Shown: positions 35,354 to 45,008, counted from the first letter of the stretch. The stretch: 64,000 bases of DNA from Desulfovibrio sp. Marseille-P6017 (GCA_900604495.1 UWOR01000013.1:28301-92300); one strand, 5' to 3'. Made by a program: numbers and translations. Notes: generated by a model from the sequence alone, not told the origin.

Positions 35354-36556
35354 CTATATACTATCGTACATGCTTGTCATAGGTAACATAATAGATACAA
35401 CTATAAATCCTACTACAATTCCCATTACTACTATAAGTAAGGGCTCTATCATTGCTGAAGTAGCTTGTATTTGACTTTCTAATTCATCATCATAAAAGTC
35501 TGCTGTTTTATACATTATGTCATCTAATGTACCTGACTCTTCTCCTATTTTTACCATCGTAGCCATCATTTTAGGAAATATATTACTGTTACTAATAGGT
35601 TTATATATTCCTTCACCTCTAACTACAGATTCTCTCATTTTTAATATAACTTCTTCTGCAATTTTATTTCCAACTATATCCGCTATTAGCTCTAACGCTC
35701 TTATCATTGGTATTCCACTAGACATTAAAAGGGACATCGTTCTTGTAAACCTAGAAACTATTATTTTCTCATTTAATTTGTCTATTATCGGTATATTTAG
35801 CTTCAAGTAACTCACAGTATGCATACCATGATCTGTTTTAGCATAAATCTTAAATAATACTGAAAGTGTAACTATTGCTAATGTAATAAATATTATATTA
35901 CTACTTATAAATCCACTTATAGACATTAATAATTTTGTTATTGCTGGTAATTCTGTACCCATAGATTCAAATGTTTCAATAAATGAAGGCATTACAAATA
36001 TCATTAATATAGCTACTACTAATGCTGCCACTATAGCTAGTATTGCTGGATATATCATAGCTACCCTAACTTTATTATTTATTTTATTATCTTTTTCATA
36101 TTGGTCTGACATTCGAAGCATTATTGTATCTAGATTTCCACTTTCTTCGCCAACTTCAATCATATTTATTAATAAATTTGGAAATGCATCTAAATGTTTT
36201 CCCATTGCATATGACAATGTTTCCCCCCTCTTAACATCATCTTCTACGATTTTTATAATATCTTTAAGTTTTTTATTTGTAGTTTGTTGAGCTAATATTT
36301 CTAATGCAGAGTTTACTGTTAATCCAGCATCTAACATTGTATAAAACTGTCTACAAAATATAGCTATATCTTTTATAGTTATTTTTTGAAAGATATTTAT
36401 CTCTATATTTTTACTTTCTATTTTTTCTTCTATTTTTAGTGGGTAATACCCATTCGAACGCAACATATCCGTTACTTCAAATTTAGATTTTGATTCATGT
36501 ATACCAGTTATCTTTTCTCCTGAAGGGCTTATAGCTCTATATTCAAATTTAGGCAC
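35354..36556 (-). CDS. pilC: Inner-membrane platform protein PilC
   Basis: Polytopic protein on which pilus subunits are assembled, turned by PilB. The 400-residue product has two T2SF domains. The first has IAIFCRQFYTMLDAGLTVNSALEIL near residue 65, and the second has ISRFTRTM-like (IVSRFTRTMSLLMSSGIPMIRAL) near residue 270. Membrane helices are near 170-190, 215-235 and 372-395. The C-terminus IVVSIMLPMTSMYDSI is typical. It lies between pilB and pilM. Confidence 0.94.
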   Translation of the reverse strand: MPKFEYRAISPSGEKITGIHESKSKFEVTDMLRSNGYYPLKIEEKIESKNIEINIFQKITIKDIAIFCRQFYTMLDAGLTVNSALEILAQQTTNKKLKDIIKIVEDDVKRGETLSYAMGKHLDAFPNLLINMIEVGEESGNLDTIMLRMSDQYEKDNKINNKVRVAMIYPAILAIVAALVVAILMIFVMPSFIETFESMGTELPAITKLLMSISGFISSNIIFITLAIVTLSVLFKIYAKTDHGMHTVSYLKLNIPIIDKLNEKIIVSRFTRTMSLLMSSGIPMIRALELIADIVGNKIAEEVILKMRESVVRGEGIYKPISNSNIFPKMMATMVKIGEESGTLDDIMYKTADFYDDELESQIQATSAMIEPLLIVVMGIVVGFIVVSIMLPMTSMYDSI

Positions 36557-36573
36557 TTTATATCATCCCTTTC

Positions 36574-38265
36574 TTATATATTTTTTATCATAGTTATCGA
36601 AGCAAGTTCATTAACTGTTGTTATTCCATTAAGAACTAGTTTTTTACAATTCTCTTCCAATGTCTCCATGCCATTTTTAATTGCTATATCTTTAAGACCA
36701 TTTGGATCTCTACTTATATTTATATAATCTCTATGTTCTCTTGATATCTCCATAATTTCATAAATACCAGTTCTCCCTAGATATCCTGTATAATTGCAAT
36801 TTCCACAACCTAATCCTCTATATAGTAAAAGTTCCTCATCATCATTCTTACCTAGTATTCTTTTTTCATATGTAGTTGAACTATATTGTGATTTACAATG
36901 CGGGCATATCTTTTTTACAAGTCTTTGAGCAATTACCCCAGAAATAGCTGTAGATACTAAGTATGGTTCTATATTCATATCAATTAATCTAGTTATTGTA
37001 GATGGCGCATCATTAGTATGCAATGTGCTTAAAACTAAATGTCCTGTTATGGCCGCTTTTGTTGCAACTTGAGCTGTTTCCTCATCTCTTATTTCCCCTA
37101 TCATAACTATATCTGGATCTTGTCTTAATATACTTCTTAATCCACTAGCAAAAGTAAGGTTTGTTTTATTATTTACATTTACTTGATTTATTCCATTTAA
37201 TGTATACTCTACAGGGTCCTCTATTGTAACAATATTTACTTCTGATGAATTTAATTCACTTAAAATAGTGTATAATGTAGTAGATTTACCACTTCCAGTC
37301 GGACCTGTAACTAATACAATTCCATGCGGACTTGATATAATTCTCTCTAATCTTTTAATATTTTCATCATCCATTCCTAGGTATTCTTTTCCCACCTTAA
37401 AATTACTTCTATCTAATACCCTTATAACTACTTTTTCTCCATTTACAACTGGAAGTATAGATATTCTTAAATCAACCTTTTTTCCAGATATTTTGGCTAT
37501 TACTCTACCATCTTGAGGTATTCTTTTTTCAGTTATGTTTAAATTTGATAATATTTTAATTCTAGTAACTAATGGACCTAAACTTTCTTTTGGAAGTGTA
37601 TTTATATTACGTAACTGACCATCAATTCTATATCTTATTCTTATTTCATTTTCAAAAGGTTCAATATGTATATCTGAAGCTCTCATTTCAACTGCATTGG
37701 CAAATAAGTACTCTACCATTTTTACAGCCGGAGCACTTTTTACATCATCTAAATCTTCTACATTAATAGATATATATTGTGATTCTAAACTTTCTCTTGA
37801 TAATTCTTCTGCTGCTAAGTTCATTTTTTCTGAACTATAGTGAACTTGAATAAATTTGCTTATACTCGCTTTATCACTTATATATGATTCAACTTCAAAT
37901 CCTGTAGATATAGATATGTCATCTACTGCATATATATTAAGTGGATCTGAAAAAGCAATTTTTAATTTATTTTCTTCAATCCCAAAAGGGATTAATGTAT
38001 ATTTTTCACATAATCCTTGAGAAAGTAACTTAATAACCCTTTTATCAAATTCTATCTCATTCAAATTAACTTTTTTTATACCTGTTTGTTTCTCTATAGC
38101 ATCAATAATATCTTTTTCTTCTAATATATTAAGCTCGACTATAATCTCACCTAATTTTTTACCCATAGTTTTTTGAGCTTTTAAAACTTGAGCTAGTTGA
38201 TATGATGTTATCTTTTCTGCTTCTACTAAAATATCACCTAAACGCCTTTTAGTGTAACTAACCAT
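36574..38265 (-). CDS. pilB: Pilus extension ATPase PilB with tandem MshEN motif
   Basis: Hexameric ATPase that drives pilus assembly. The 563-residue protein has a tandem MshEN/GspE_N motif at its N-terminus. The first copy starts RLGDILVEAEKI at residue 8; the second starts KLGEIIVELNIL 29 residues later, after a five-residue spacer. This is the layout of known c-di-GMP-binding MshEN domains, although the consensus Gly at motif position 10 is replaced in both. The motor has [10 protein letters not shown] (Walker A) near residue 328, the Asp box, Walker B DPDIVMIGEIRDEET and a His box. A four-Cys zinc site (CPHC and CGNC) follows near residues 456-498. It is the first gene after the riboswitch at 38421-38493. 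Confidence 0.94.
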   Translation of the reverse strand: MVSYTKRRLGDILVEAEKITSYQLAQVLKAQKTMGKKLGEIIVELNILEEKDIIDAIEKQTGIKKVNLNEIEFDKRVIKLLSQGLCEKYTLIPFGIEENKLKIAFSDPLNIYAVDDISISTGFEVESYISDKASISKFIQVHYSSEKMNLAAEELSRESLESQYISINVEDLDDVKSAPAVKMVEYLFANAVEMRASDIHIEPFENEIRIRYRIDGQLRNINTLPKESLGPLVTRIKILSNLNITEKRIPQDGRVIAKISGKKVDLRISILPVVNGEKVVIRVLDRSNFKVGKEYLGMDDENIKRLERIISSPHGIVLVTGPTGSGKSTTLYTILSELNSSEVNIVTIEDPVEYTLNGINQVNVNNKTNLTFASGLRSILRQDPDIVMIGEIRDEETAQVATKAAITGHLVLSTLHTNDAPSTITRLIDMNIEPYLVSTAISGVIAQRLVKKICPHCKSQYSSTTYEKRILGKNDDEELLLYRGLGCGNCNYTGYLGRTGIYEIMEISREHRDYINISRDPNGLKDIAIKNGMETLEENCKKLVLNGITTVNELASITMIKNI

Positions 38266-38380
38266 ATATTCACCTCTTTTGTAAAATACTATATTTATAT
38301 ACTACTTTCGTACCATTAAAATTATTCTTTTGCATGATACATTATACCATTTTTTCCCTATGTCTATCTATTTATGTAAT

Positions 38381-38427
38381 AAAAAAGGCCATATTATAAT
38401 CAAAACAAAATTTGTTATAATATAGCC
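38381..38427 (-). terminator. Riboswitch-controlled terminator before pilB
   Basis: GGCTATATTATAA pairs with TTATAATATGGCC (13 bp with one G-T pair) around a short AT loop, followed by six T on the minus strand. The 5' arm is the 3' strand of the aptamer. Confidence 0.87.
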
Positions 38428-38493
38428 GGTTGCACTACTATCTCAGTATACCTAAAGTGCCCATATATAAGATATACTTCTTTGATTTCTACT
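38421..38493 (-). ncRNA. c-di-GMP-II riboswitch upstream of the pilB operon
   Basis: The minus-strand RNA contains ATGGGCACTT and TAGTAGTGCAACCGGC, which match the class II c-di-GMP aptamer as I remember it from Clostridium acetobutylicum. Stems AGTATATC/GGTATACT and GCACT/AGTGC are present. The 3' end overlaps the left arm of a terminator, so ligand should turn the operon on. Confidence 0.93.
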
Positions 38494-38517
38494 TTTTATT
38501 AACTTCTTTCTATAAAA

Positions 38518-38546
38518 AATATATACCATTTTCCACTTTTTAACAA
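38518..38546 (-). promoter_or_regulatory. Sigma-A-type promoter for the pilB operon
   Basis: TTGTTA (38541-38546), 17-base spacer, TATATT (38518-38523) on the minus strand; transcription would start about 18 bases before the aptamer. Confidence 0.72.
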
Positions 38547-38600
38547 TACATATTTATACTTTAGTATAAATATTACTAAATTCTAAATAATAATTTATAT

Positions 38601-38640
38601 AAAAAAAGACTCGCTCCAAAATAACTTTGGATACAAGCCT
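38601..38640 (-). terminator. Intrinsic terminator after prs
   Basis: AGGCTTGTATCCAAA pairs with TTTGGAGCGAGTCT with one bulge and G-T pairs, followed by seven T on the minus strand. It insulates prs from the pilus promoter. Confidence 0.85.
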
Positions 38641-38652
38641 TTTTTAATTTAA

Positions 38653-39603
38653 TTAAAATAAAACACTTATAGATTCGTTAGAGAATATCTTCTTTATAGC
38701 ATCTCCAAATAAAGGAGCTACAGTAAGTTCTTTTATCTTATCTATTTTCTTTTCTTCAGGAAGTTGTATAGTATCTAATACTATTAACTCACTTATAGCA
38801 GAATTTTCTATTCTTTCTATAGCCGGTCCTGATAATACTCCGTGAGTACAACAAGCATATATATCTTTCGCTCCAAATTCTTTAAGAGCATTAGCTGCAT
38901 TAGTTATTGTTCCAGCTGTATCTATCATATCATCTAACAGGATAACATTCTTTCCTTTAATATCTCCTATTATATTCATAACTTCACAGACATTAGCCTT
39001 TGGTCTTCTCTTATCGATTATAGCTAATGGAACATCTCCGTCTAATGTTGTTGCAAATTTTCTAGATCTTGTAACACTTCCTAAATCAGGTGAAACTACT
39101 ACTAAATCTTCTATTTTCTTCTCATTAAAGTAGTTAGCTAATATGCTTCCACCTAATAAGTGATCTAGTGGTATATCAAAGTATCCTTGTATCTGTGCTG
39201 CATGTAAATCCATTGTTAATACTCTATCTGCACCTGCAGCTGTTATTAAGTTCGCAACTAACTTAGCTGTGATTGGATCTCTAGATTTCGCTTTTCTATC
39301 TTGTCTTGCATATCCGTAGTAAGGGATTACTGCTGTTATTCTACCTGCTGATGCTCTTCTAAGCGCATCTATCATTATTAATAATTCCATTAAGTTGTCA
39401 TTAACTGGACTGTTAGTTGATTGAACTACGAAAACATCGCATCCTCTCACCGTCTCATTCATGTTTACAGATATTTCTCCATCACTGAATGTTCCTACTT
39501 GACAGTCTGATACAGGTACTCCTATATAATCAGCTATCTTTTGTGCTAACTCTTTAGACGAGTTTCCTGAAATTATTTTAATTTCACTTCCGCTAGTATT
39601 CAT
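38653..39603 (-). CDS. prs: Ribose-phosphate pyrophosphokinase
   Basis: Makes PRPP from ribose-5-phosphate and ATP for nucleotide, histidine and NAD synthesis. The 316-residue product has [18 protein letters not shown] near residue 127, the flexible loop [15 protein letters not shown] near 165 and the PRPP loop [14 protein letters not shown] near 212. It lies 90 bases after glmU on the same strand with no terminator between, the conserved glmU-prs pair, and ends at a strong terminator. Confidence 0.97.
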   Translation of the reverse strand: MNTSGSEIKIISGNSSKELAQKIADYIGVPVSDCQVGTFSDGEISVNMNETVRGCDVFVVQSTNSPVNDNLMELLIMIDALRRASAGRITAVIPYYGYARQDRKAKSRDPITAKLVANLITAAGADRVLTMDLHAAQIQGYFDIPLDHLLGGSILANYFNEKKIEDLVVVSPDLGSVTRSRKFATTLDGDVPLAIIDKRRPKANVCEVMNIIGDIKGKNVILLDDMIDTAGTITNAANALKEFGAKDIYACCTHGVLSGPAIERIENSAISELIVLDTIQLPEEKKIDKIKELTVAPLFGDAIKKIFSNESISVLF

Positions 39604-39693
39604 TGCCTATCCTCCCGAAAAATTTAAACTATTGATATATATTGTGTATTTATATTTAAAATTTTTAGACTAAACTAAAAATAATAATCAAAC

Positions 39694-41067
39694 TTATTTG
39701 TTGTCTCTAGCTCTTTTCTTTTCTACCCAACCTTCTTTAACAACTTGTCTTTCTCTTGCAATTGCTAAAGCTCCATTTGGCACATCATTAGTTATTGTTG
39801 AACCTGTAGCTATGTAACCATCTTCTTCAACTGTTACTGGAGCTACTAAGTTTGAATTTGAACCAACAAATGCTCCATCTTTTACTACAGATTTAAATTT
39901 ATTTTTCCCATCATAGTTAACAAATACTACTCCACATCCTATATTTACATTTTTACCTACATGTGCATCTCCTATGTAAGATAAATGTGAAGCCTTTGAG
40001 TGATCTTCTATAGTAGCATTTTTCACTTCTACGAAATCACCTATTTTTACATGGTTCCCTATATTACTCTTTGGTCTAAGATAAGCATATGGTCCAACTG
40101 TTGTATTTTCTCCAACTATACTATCAACTATTGTTGAGTTTTTTACTTCTGTATTATCTCCAATTGTTGAATTTTCTATAGATGAATTCATCTCTATTGT
40201 ACAGTTGCATCCTATTTTAGTGTTTCCTTTTAACATTACCCCTGGATAAATAATAGTGTCATTTCCTATTTCTACATCAGACTCTATGTATGTAGAGTTA
40301 GTATCTATTATAGTTACACCATTAACCATATGAGCTTCATTTATTCTTTTTCTCATTATTGCTTCTGCTTTTGATAATTCAACTCTAGAGTTTACTCCCA
40401 TAAGTTCTTCTATTGTAGAACCATTGTAAGCTCCTACTTTTTGACCTTTATCTCTCATTATATATATTGTATCTGTTAAGTAGTATTCGCCTTGAGCATT
40501 ATTATTATCTATTAAATCTAAAGCTTCTCTTAAAGATTTTCCATTGAAGCAGTAGATTCCTGAATTTATTTCATTAACTGCTTTTTCATCTTCATTAGCA
40601 TCTTTTTGTTCTACTATTTTTAATAAATCTTCATTGCTATCTCTTATTATTCTTCCATACCCAGTTGGATTGTCTACCTTAGTTGTTAAAACTGTTGCAT
40701 GATATCCATTTTCTAAGTGATATGAGAATAATCTATTTAATGTATCTTCCTTTATTAGTGGAGTATCTCCACATAAAACTACTATAGTATCTTCATCTTT
40801 TATATATTCTTTAGCCATCTTAACAGCATGTCCAGTACCTAGTTGCTCTGTTTGCATTGCTATCATAGTATCTTTTGGTAATCTTTCTTTTACAACTTCA
40901 CTTTCGTGACCTAAGATAGCAACTATGTCATTTACTCCTGATTTTTTAGAAACATTTATAACGTGGTTTACCATTTCTTTTCCACATACTTTATGTATTA
41001 CCTTAGGATATTTAGACTTCATTCTAGTCCCTTTTCCTGCAGCAAGAATTATAGCTTTAAAATTCAT
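39694..41067 (-). CDS. glmU: Bifunctional UDP-N-acetylglucosamine pyrophosphorylase / glucosamine-1-phosphate acetyltransferase
   Basis: Makes UDP-GlcNAc for peptidoglycan and surface polymers. The 457-residue protein has the N-terminal uridylyltransferase (ILAAGKGTRMKSKYPKVIH near residue 6, LCGDTPL near 100) and the C-terminal left-handed beta-helix acetyltransferase (hexapeptide repeats from about 250, RPKSNIGNHVKIGDFVEVKN near 332, VNYDGKNKF near 385). AAAGGAG precedes the ATG. It follows spoVG, as in Bacillus, but a terminator separates them. Confidence 0.97.
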   Translation of the reverse strand: MNFKAIILAAGKGTRMKSKYPKVIHKVCGKEMVNHVINVSKKSGVNDIVAILGHESEVVKERLPKDTMIAMQTEQLGTGHAVKMAKEYIKDEDTIVVLCGDTPLIKEDTLNRLFSYHLENGYHATVLTTKVDNPTGYGRIIRDSNEDLLKIVEQKDANEDEKAVNEINSGIYCFNGKSLREALDLIDNNNAQGEYYLTDTIYIMRDKGQKVGAYNGSTIEELMGVNSRVELSKAEAIMRKRINEAHMVNGVTIIDTNSTYIESDVEIGNDTIIYPGVMLKGNTKIGCNCTIEMNSSIENSTIGDNTEVKNSTIVDSIVGENTTVGPYAYLRPKSNIGNHVKIGDFVEVKNATIEDHSKASHLSYIGDAHVGKNVNIGCGVVFVNYDGKNKFKSVVKDGAFVGSNSNLVAPVTVEEDGYIATGSTITNDVPNGALAIARERQVVKEGWVEKKRARDNK

Positions 41068-41204
41068 AAGCTCGGCTCCTTTTATATTAAAATTAATCTA
41101 TCTATCTTTATATCTTATGTTCTTGTTTTGTATACAATTTCACTTTTTCTCTAATTAATATACCACTTTTTATGTTAAAAGTATAGCATTTAAGTGTTTT
41201 TTCC

Positions 41205-41235
41205 AATAAAAAAGAACCGAATTGTTCGGCTCTTT
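41205..41235 (-). terminator. Intrinsic terminator after spoVG
   Basis: AAGAGCCGAA pairs with TTCGGTTCTT around CAA, followed by TTTTATTGG on the minus strand. Confidence 0.82.
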
Positions 41236-41271
41236 CATACTATTTTAATAATACATTAAGTTATTTGTTTA

Positions 41272-41550
41272 TTATTCTGCTGCTACTTCTAATTGAGCAA
41301 CTGCTTCATGGTAAGCTTTAAGTACTGCTTCTTCTAAAACTTGTCTCATTTCAGCATTTATTGGATGAGCTATATCTCTAAAGTTTCCTTCTCCAACTTT
41401 TCTACTTGGCATTGCTATGAATAACCCGTTGTGACCTTCGATAACTTTTATATCATGAACAACAAATAAATTATCGAAAGTTATAGAAACTATACACTTC
41501 ATTTTCCCCTCATCAGTTATTTTTCTTACTCTTACGTCAGTAATGTTCAT
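41272..41550 (-). CDS. spoVG: Septation / sporulation regulator SpoVG
   Basis: Small nucleic-acid-binding regulator involved in septation, sporulation and RNA control. The 92-residue product starts [11 protein letters not shown] and has [16 protein letters not shown] and [21 protein letters not shown] segments, the family hallmark. GAGG precedes the ATG at 41550. A sigma-H-type promoter is upstream and a terminator follows, so it is a single-gene unit. Confidence 0.97.
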   Translation of the reverse strand: MNITDVRVRKITDEGKMKCIVSITFDNLFVVHDIKVIEGHNGLFIAMPSRKVGEGNFRDIAHPINAEMRQVLEEAVLKAYHEAVAQLEVAAE

Positions 41551-41618
41551 ACCTCAATATCCCCCTTTTAATTTTGACAAAATTATTTTACATTTATAAA
41601 TTATCTTTCTTACTAGTA

Positions 41619-41643
41619 ATTCTATATTATGTAAAAATTTCCT
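41619..41643 (-). promoter_or_regulatory. Sigma-H-type promoter of spoVG
   Basis: On the minus strand AGGAAAT (41637-41643) is followed by 14 bases and GAAT (41619-41622), close to the sigma-H consensus AGGAwwT/GAAT used by spoVG in B. subtilis. An A-tract lies upstream. Confidence 0.7.
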
Positions 41644-41685
41644 TCTTTATTTTTTTAAATATTTCTGCAAAATCTTAAATATTTA

Positions 41686-42567
41686 TTATTCTTCATCTAA
41701 AAAGCTTTCGCCTTCTTCGATGTTACCCTCTAATTCTTCTATATCTATATTTCTATATTCATCTTTGAAAGTTTTTAAATTTGGTTCTACAGTTATTTTA
41801 TCTCCATCTACATCTAATTGGATTAAAGATATGTAATCCCCTACCATCTTATCTTCTGGTGTAGTAGTTGATATAAATACTCCTGAACCTATTACTTCTG
41901 CCCCAAATTCATTCATAAGGTTCATCATACCTTTTATAGTACCTCCACCTCTCATAAAGTCATCAATTAAAATAACCTTACTATTTGGCTTTAGTGCTTT
42001 TCTTGGTAAACTCATACTTTCAACTTTAGATTTACCACTTACATATGTCATACTTAGTGTTGGACCTTCTGATACTTTTATGTCCTTTCTTATTATAACT
42101 AATGGTAAATTCATAGCTTTAGCTGTCATAAGTGCCATAGGTATTCCCTTAGTTTCCATAGTTACTACATAGTCAGCTTCTGAGTAGTCTATATTCGATG
42201 CAAATATTTTACCTATTTTGGATGCTATTGTTGGGTCATATATTAAATCTATTAAATATAAGAAACCTCCAGAAAGTAATCTTGATGGATCACTTATTTT
42301 TTTACATAAATCCATTAAAAATTCTTCATTTTCTGATTTTGAAGTTTTTGGTATGTACTTAACTCCTCCAGCAGCTCCTGAAATAGTTATAACTCTACCT
42401 AATTCTAGCTTTTCAAAAACATTCTTTACAACTAATAAGTCTTCACTTATTGTAGACTTTGCAGCGTTAAATTTTTCTGTAAAATAACTTAATGTATATA
42501 TTTTATTTGGGTTATCAGATAGTATTTTAACTATAGCCCCAATTCTTTCCGTTCTCTTGAATTTCAC
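41686..42567 (-). CDS. purR: Purine operon repressor PurR
   Basis: PRPP-responsive repressor of purine synthesis genes. The 293-residue product has a winged-helix N-terminal domain (residues 1-70, LSYFTEKFNAAKSTISEDL) and a phosphoribosyltransferase-fold domain with the PRPP loop VILIDDFMRGGGTIKG near residue 200. The start is GTG at 42567, preceded by GAGGAGG. It is divergent from murC. In B. subtilis purR also lies upstream of spoVG-glmU-prs; the intervening ridA/yabJ gene found there is absent here. The C-terminus is acidic (EELEGNIEEGESFLDEE). Confidence 0.95.
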   Translation of the reverse strand: MKFKRTERIGAIVKILSDNPNKIYTLSYFTEKFNAAKSTISEDLLVVKNVFEKLELGRVITISGAAGGVKYIPKTSKSENEEFLMDLCKKISDPSRLLSGGFLYLIDLIYDPTIASKIGKIFASNIDYSEADYVVTMETKGIPMALMTAKAMNLPLVIIRKDIKVSEGPTLSMTYVSGKSKVESMSLPRKALKPNSKVILIDDFMRGGGTIKGMMNLMNEFGAEVIGSGVFISTTTPEDKMVGDYISLIQLDVDGDKITVEPNLKTFKDEYRNIDIEELEGNIEEGESFLDEE

Positions 42568-42636
42568 TCGGGTTACCTCCTCTAGTGTTTGTAATTTATA
42601 TATAAACTAAATAATGCATAACATTTCTTAGTATGG

Positions 42637-42642
42637 TATAAT
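42637..42642 (+). promoter_or_regulatory. Extended −10 promoter element for murC
   Basis: TGGTATAAT on the plus strand at 42634-42642, a TGn-extended −10. No good −35 is visible. A small palindrome TGTTAT-n5-ATAACA lies right after it at about 42646-42662, near the expected start of transcription. Confidence 0.55.
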
Positions 42643-42727
42643 AGTTGTTATGTTTTATAACATTTTTTAATATATTATTATAAATATAGTATATGTACAT
42701 TATTAATAAAATATTGAACATTGTATT

Positions 42728-42733
42728 ATTATA
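42728..42733 (-). promoter_or_regulatory. Extended −10 promoter element for purR
   Basis: TGTGGTATAAT on the minus strand at 42728-42738. It faces the murC promoter, so the two leaders would overlap by about 70 bases. Confidence 0.55.
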
Positions 42734-42788
42734 CCACATAAATAGTTCATATTGTAGAACTTAATTTTTAAAGGAAGGTGGTTTTGTT

Positions 42789-44144
42789 ATGAATATACAT
42801 TTCATTGGAATTGGTGGCATAAGTATGAGTGCATTAGCAGAAATATGCCTTAACAAAGGATATACGGTATCTGGGTCGGACATGAATGAATCTTATCTTT
42901 TAGATAAACTAAGAGGTCAAGGGGCTAATATACATGTTGGCCAATGTAGAGAAAATATATCTAACAACATAGATATGGTGGTTTATACAGCAGCTATACA
43001 CCCTGAAAATCCAGAATTAATAGCTGCTAAAGAAAAAAATATACTTACTATGGATAGAGCAGCTTTCTTAGGACAAGTAATGAGAGAATACAAAAACCCT
43101 ATAGCGGTTTCTGGAACTCATGGTAAGACTTCTACTACATCTATGCTTTCTACTATATTTGAGTATGCTAATTTAGATCCAACAATATTAGTTGGTGGTA
43201 ACCTAAACATAATAGGTGGTAACGTTAAGATTGGTGCTTCAGATCACTTTATAACAGAAGCTTGTGAGTACGTTGATAGCTTCCTTAACTTTAACCCTAA
43301 AATTTCTATAGTTTTAAATATAGAAGAAGATCATCTTGATTACTTCTCTGGGCTGGATGAAATAAAAGCTTCTTTCAACAAGTTTGGTAAGCTTTTACCT
43401 CCTGATGGTTATTTTATAATCAATGGTGATGATTCTAATACTAATGATATTTTACATGAAGTGAAAGCTAATGTTATAAAATATGGTAGAAATACATCTA
43501 ATGATGTAATCATAAAGAATATAAACTTTAATGATAATGGTTATGGAGTATTTGAATTAGAATACAAAGGTAAAGATTTAGGTAAGTTTGAATTATCTGT
43601 GCCTGGACTTCACAATATATATAATGCAACTGCTGCTATAATGACTGCTTTCGTCTCTGATATATCTTTAGACACTATAAGAGAAAATATAACTCTTTAC
43701 AAAGGTGTTGGTAGAAGGTTTGAAACTAAAGGTTATTACAAAGATGTTTTAGTTATAGATGACTATGCTCATCACCCAACTGAATTAAAAGCTACTTTAT
43801 CTGCAGCAAAAAAATTAAATAAAGCTAATTTATGGTGTGTATTCCAACCACATACTTATACTAGAACTAAATCTCTTCTAGATAGCTTTGCTGAAGCTTT
43901 CTATTCTGCTGATAAAGTTATAATAACTGACATATATGCAGCAAGAGAAGATGATCCAGGAGATATACATGCTAAAGATTTAGTCGAAAAACTATATCAT
44001 AACAATGTAGATGCTATCTACATAAGTAAATTTGAAGATATTGTTGAGTACCTTCGTGAGAATCTAGAACATAATGATCTAGTAATAACTGCCGGTGCTG
44101 GTACTGTGTATCAAGTTGCAGATTTACTAGTTGAAAAAAAATAA
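42789..44144 (+). CDS. murC: UDP-N-acetylmuramate-L-alanine ligase
   Basis: Adds L-Ala to UDP-MurNAc in peptidoglycan synthesis. The 451-residue protein has the UDP-binding [17 protein letters not shown] near residue 3, the ATP loop [14 protein letters not shown] near residue 107 and the Mg/ATP site [11 protein letters not shown] near 177. [14 protein letters not shown] is near 320. AAAGGAAGG precedes the ATG. It is one of the few plus-strand genes here and stands alone between divergent purR and a two-way terminator. Confidence 0.97.
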   Translation: MNIHFIGIGGISMSALAEICLNKGYTVSGSDMNESYLLDKLRGQGANIHVGQCRENISNNIDMVVYTAAIHPENPELIAAKEKNILTMDRAAFLGQVMREYKNPIAVSGTHGKTSTTSMLSTIFEYANLDPTILVGGNLNIIGGNVKIGASDHFITEACEYVDSFLNFNPKISIVLNIEEDHLDYFSGLDEIKASFNKFGKLLPPDGYFIINGDDSNTNDILHEVKANVIKYGRNTSNDVIIKNINFNDNGYGVFELEYKGKDLGKFELSVPGLHNIYNATAAIMTAFVSDISLDTIRENITLYKGVGRRFETKGYYKDVLVIDDYAHHPTELKATLSAAKKLNKANLWCVFQPHTYTRTKSLLDSFAEAFYSADKVIITDIYAAREDDPGDIHAKDLVEKLYHNNVDAIYISKFEDIVEYLRENLEHNDLVITAGAGTVYQVADLLVEKK

Positions 44145-44152
44145 ATACAAAC

Positions 44153-44203
44153 AAAAAATCCATGATATACAGATAAATATACTTCTAAAATCATGGATTT
44201 TTT
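44153..44203. terminator. Two-way terminator between murC and the next convergent gene
   Basis: AAAAAATCCATGAT pairs with ATCATGGATTTTTT with T-runs on both strands. Confidence 0.85.
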
Positions 44204-44207
44204 TATT

Positions 44208-45008
44208 CTACTTTATTTTAAATATATCTTCCTTAATATATTCATATAAGGCATTGTGTACTTCATAGTATGATTGTAAATTATGGGATGTTATTTTTAC
44301 ATAATCGTCTCCCATAGTTTCTATTACAACTTCCTGTCCTTCTATTGTTATATTAATAGTAAAGTTGTATTCACTTCTTTCTTTACTTTTTTGTGGCTGA
44401 ACTTTCCCTACGATTCTTTTCGATGCCATTTTATATGATAAGTCATCAAATTTCCACTTATTAATTTTTTTAGTTTTATCACCATATGTTATTTTAACAC
44501 TGTCCCAGTTTTTATACTGACTTACAAATCCAAATGATGTATATATACTTTTCTTAAGTACATTTTCAAATTCTTCCTTTGAGTCTACTGGAATTTTATA
44601 ATATGCTTCTTGGCTTACTGTATAAATTCTTAAATAGTTTAAATCTGTTGAAAATTTAATACCATCATCTGAATTTCCACTATAAACTTCATTGTATGAT
44701 TCTGGAGTTCTTACTTCCTTTAACTCTGAAAGAATATAATCTAGTTCATCCCAGTAATCTTCTTCGATTCTTATGTTACTTACCGTCCCATCTGAAAGAT
44801 AAATTTTATTTTTATATCTTAATTGAGTTAGTAGCGATCTATTATCTGATTGTTGACTTTGTGTATTTACTTCTACCTCTTGAGACTTTGCTTGCTCTCT
44901 AGAAAACAACCAGAATGATAAGAAGTAAACTATAAAAAATATAATTAGACAAATTGGTAAAATTGCACTTTTTTTGATTTTCCTTTTTTTTCTACCTGTC
45001 TTAGCCAC
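44208..45008 (-). CDS. Unrecognised membrane-anchored protein
   Basis: I do not recognise the family. The product of about 266 residues has a strongly basic N-terminus (KTGRKKRKIKKS), one membrane helix near residues 17-36 (ILPICLIIFFIVYFLSFWLF) and an extracytoplasmic domain of about 220 residues with mixed alpha/beta character and many Tyr/Lys/Asp. No cysteine lies outside the membrane helix. A longer frame opens with GTG at 45023; the GTG at 45008 has GGGGGTG eight bases upstream, so I prefer it. The gene lies between the CDF transporter and a shared terminator with murC. Confidence 0.75.
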   Translation of the reverse strand: MAKTGRKKRKIKKSAILPICLIIFFIVYFLSFWLFSREQAKSQEVEVNTQSQQSDNRSLLTQLRYKNKIYLSDGTVSNIRIEEDYWDELDYILSELKEVRTPESYNEVYSGNSDDGIKFSTDLNYLRIYTVSQEAYYKIPVDSKEEFENVLKKSIYTSFGFVSQYKNWDSVKITYGDKTKKINKWKFDDLSYKMASKRIVGKVQPQKSKERSEYNFTINITIEGQEVVIETMGDDYVKITSHNLQSYYEVHNALYEYIKEDIFKIK

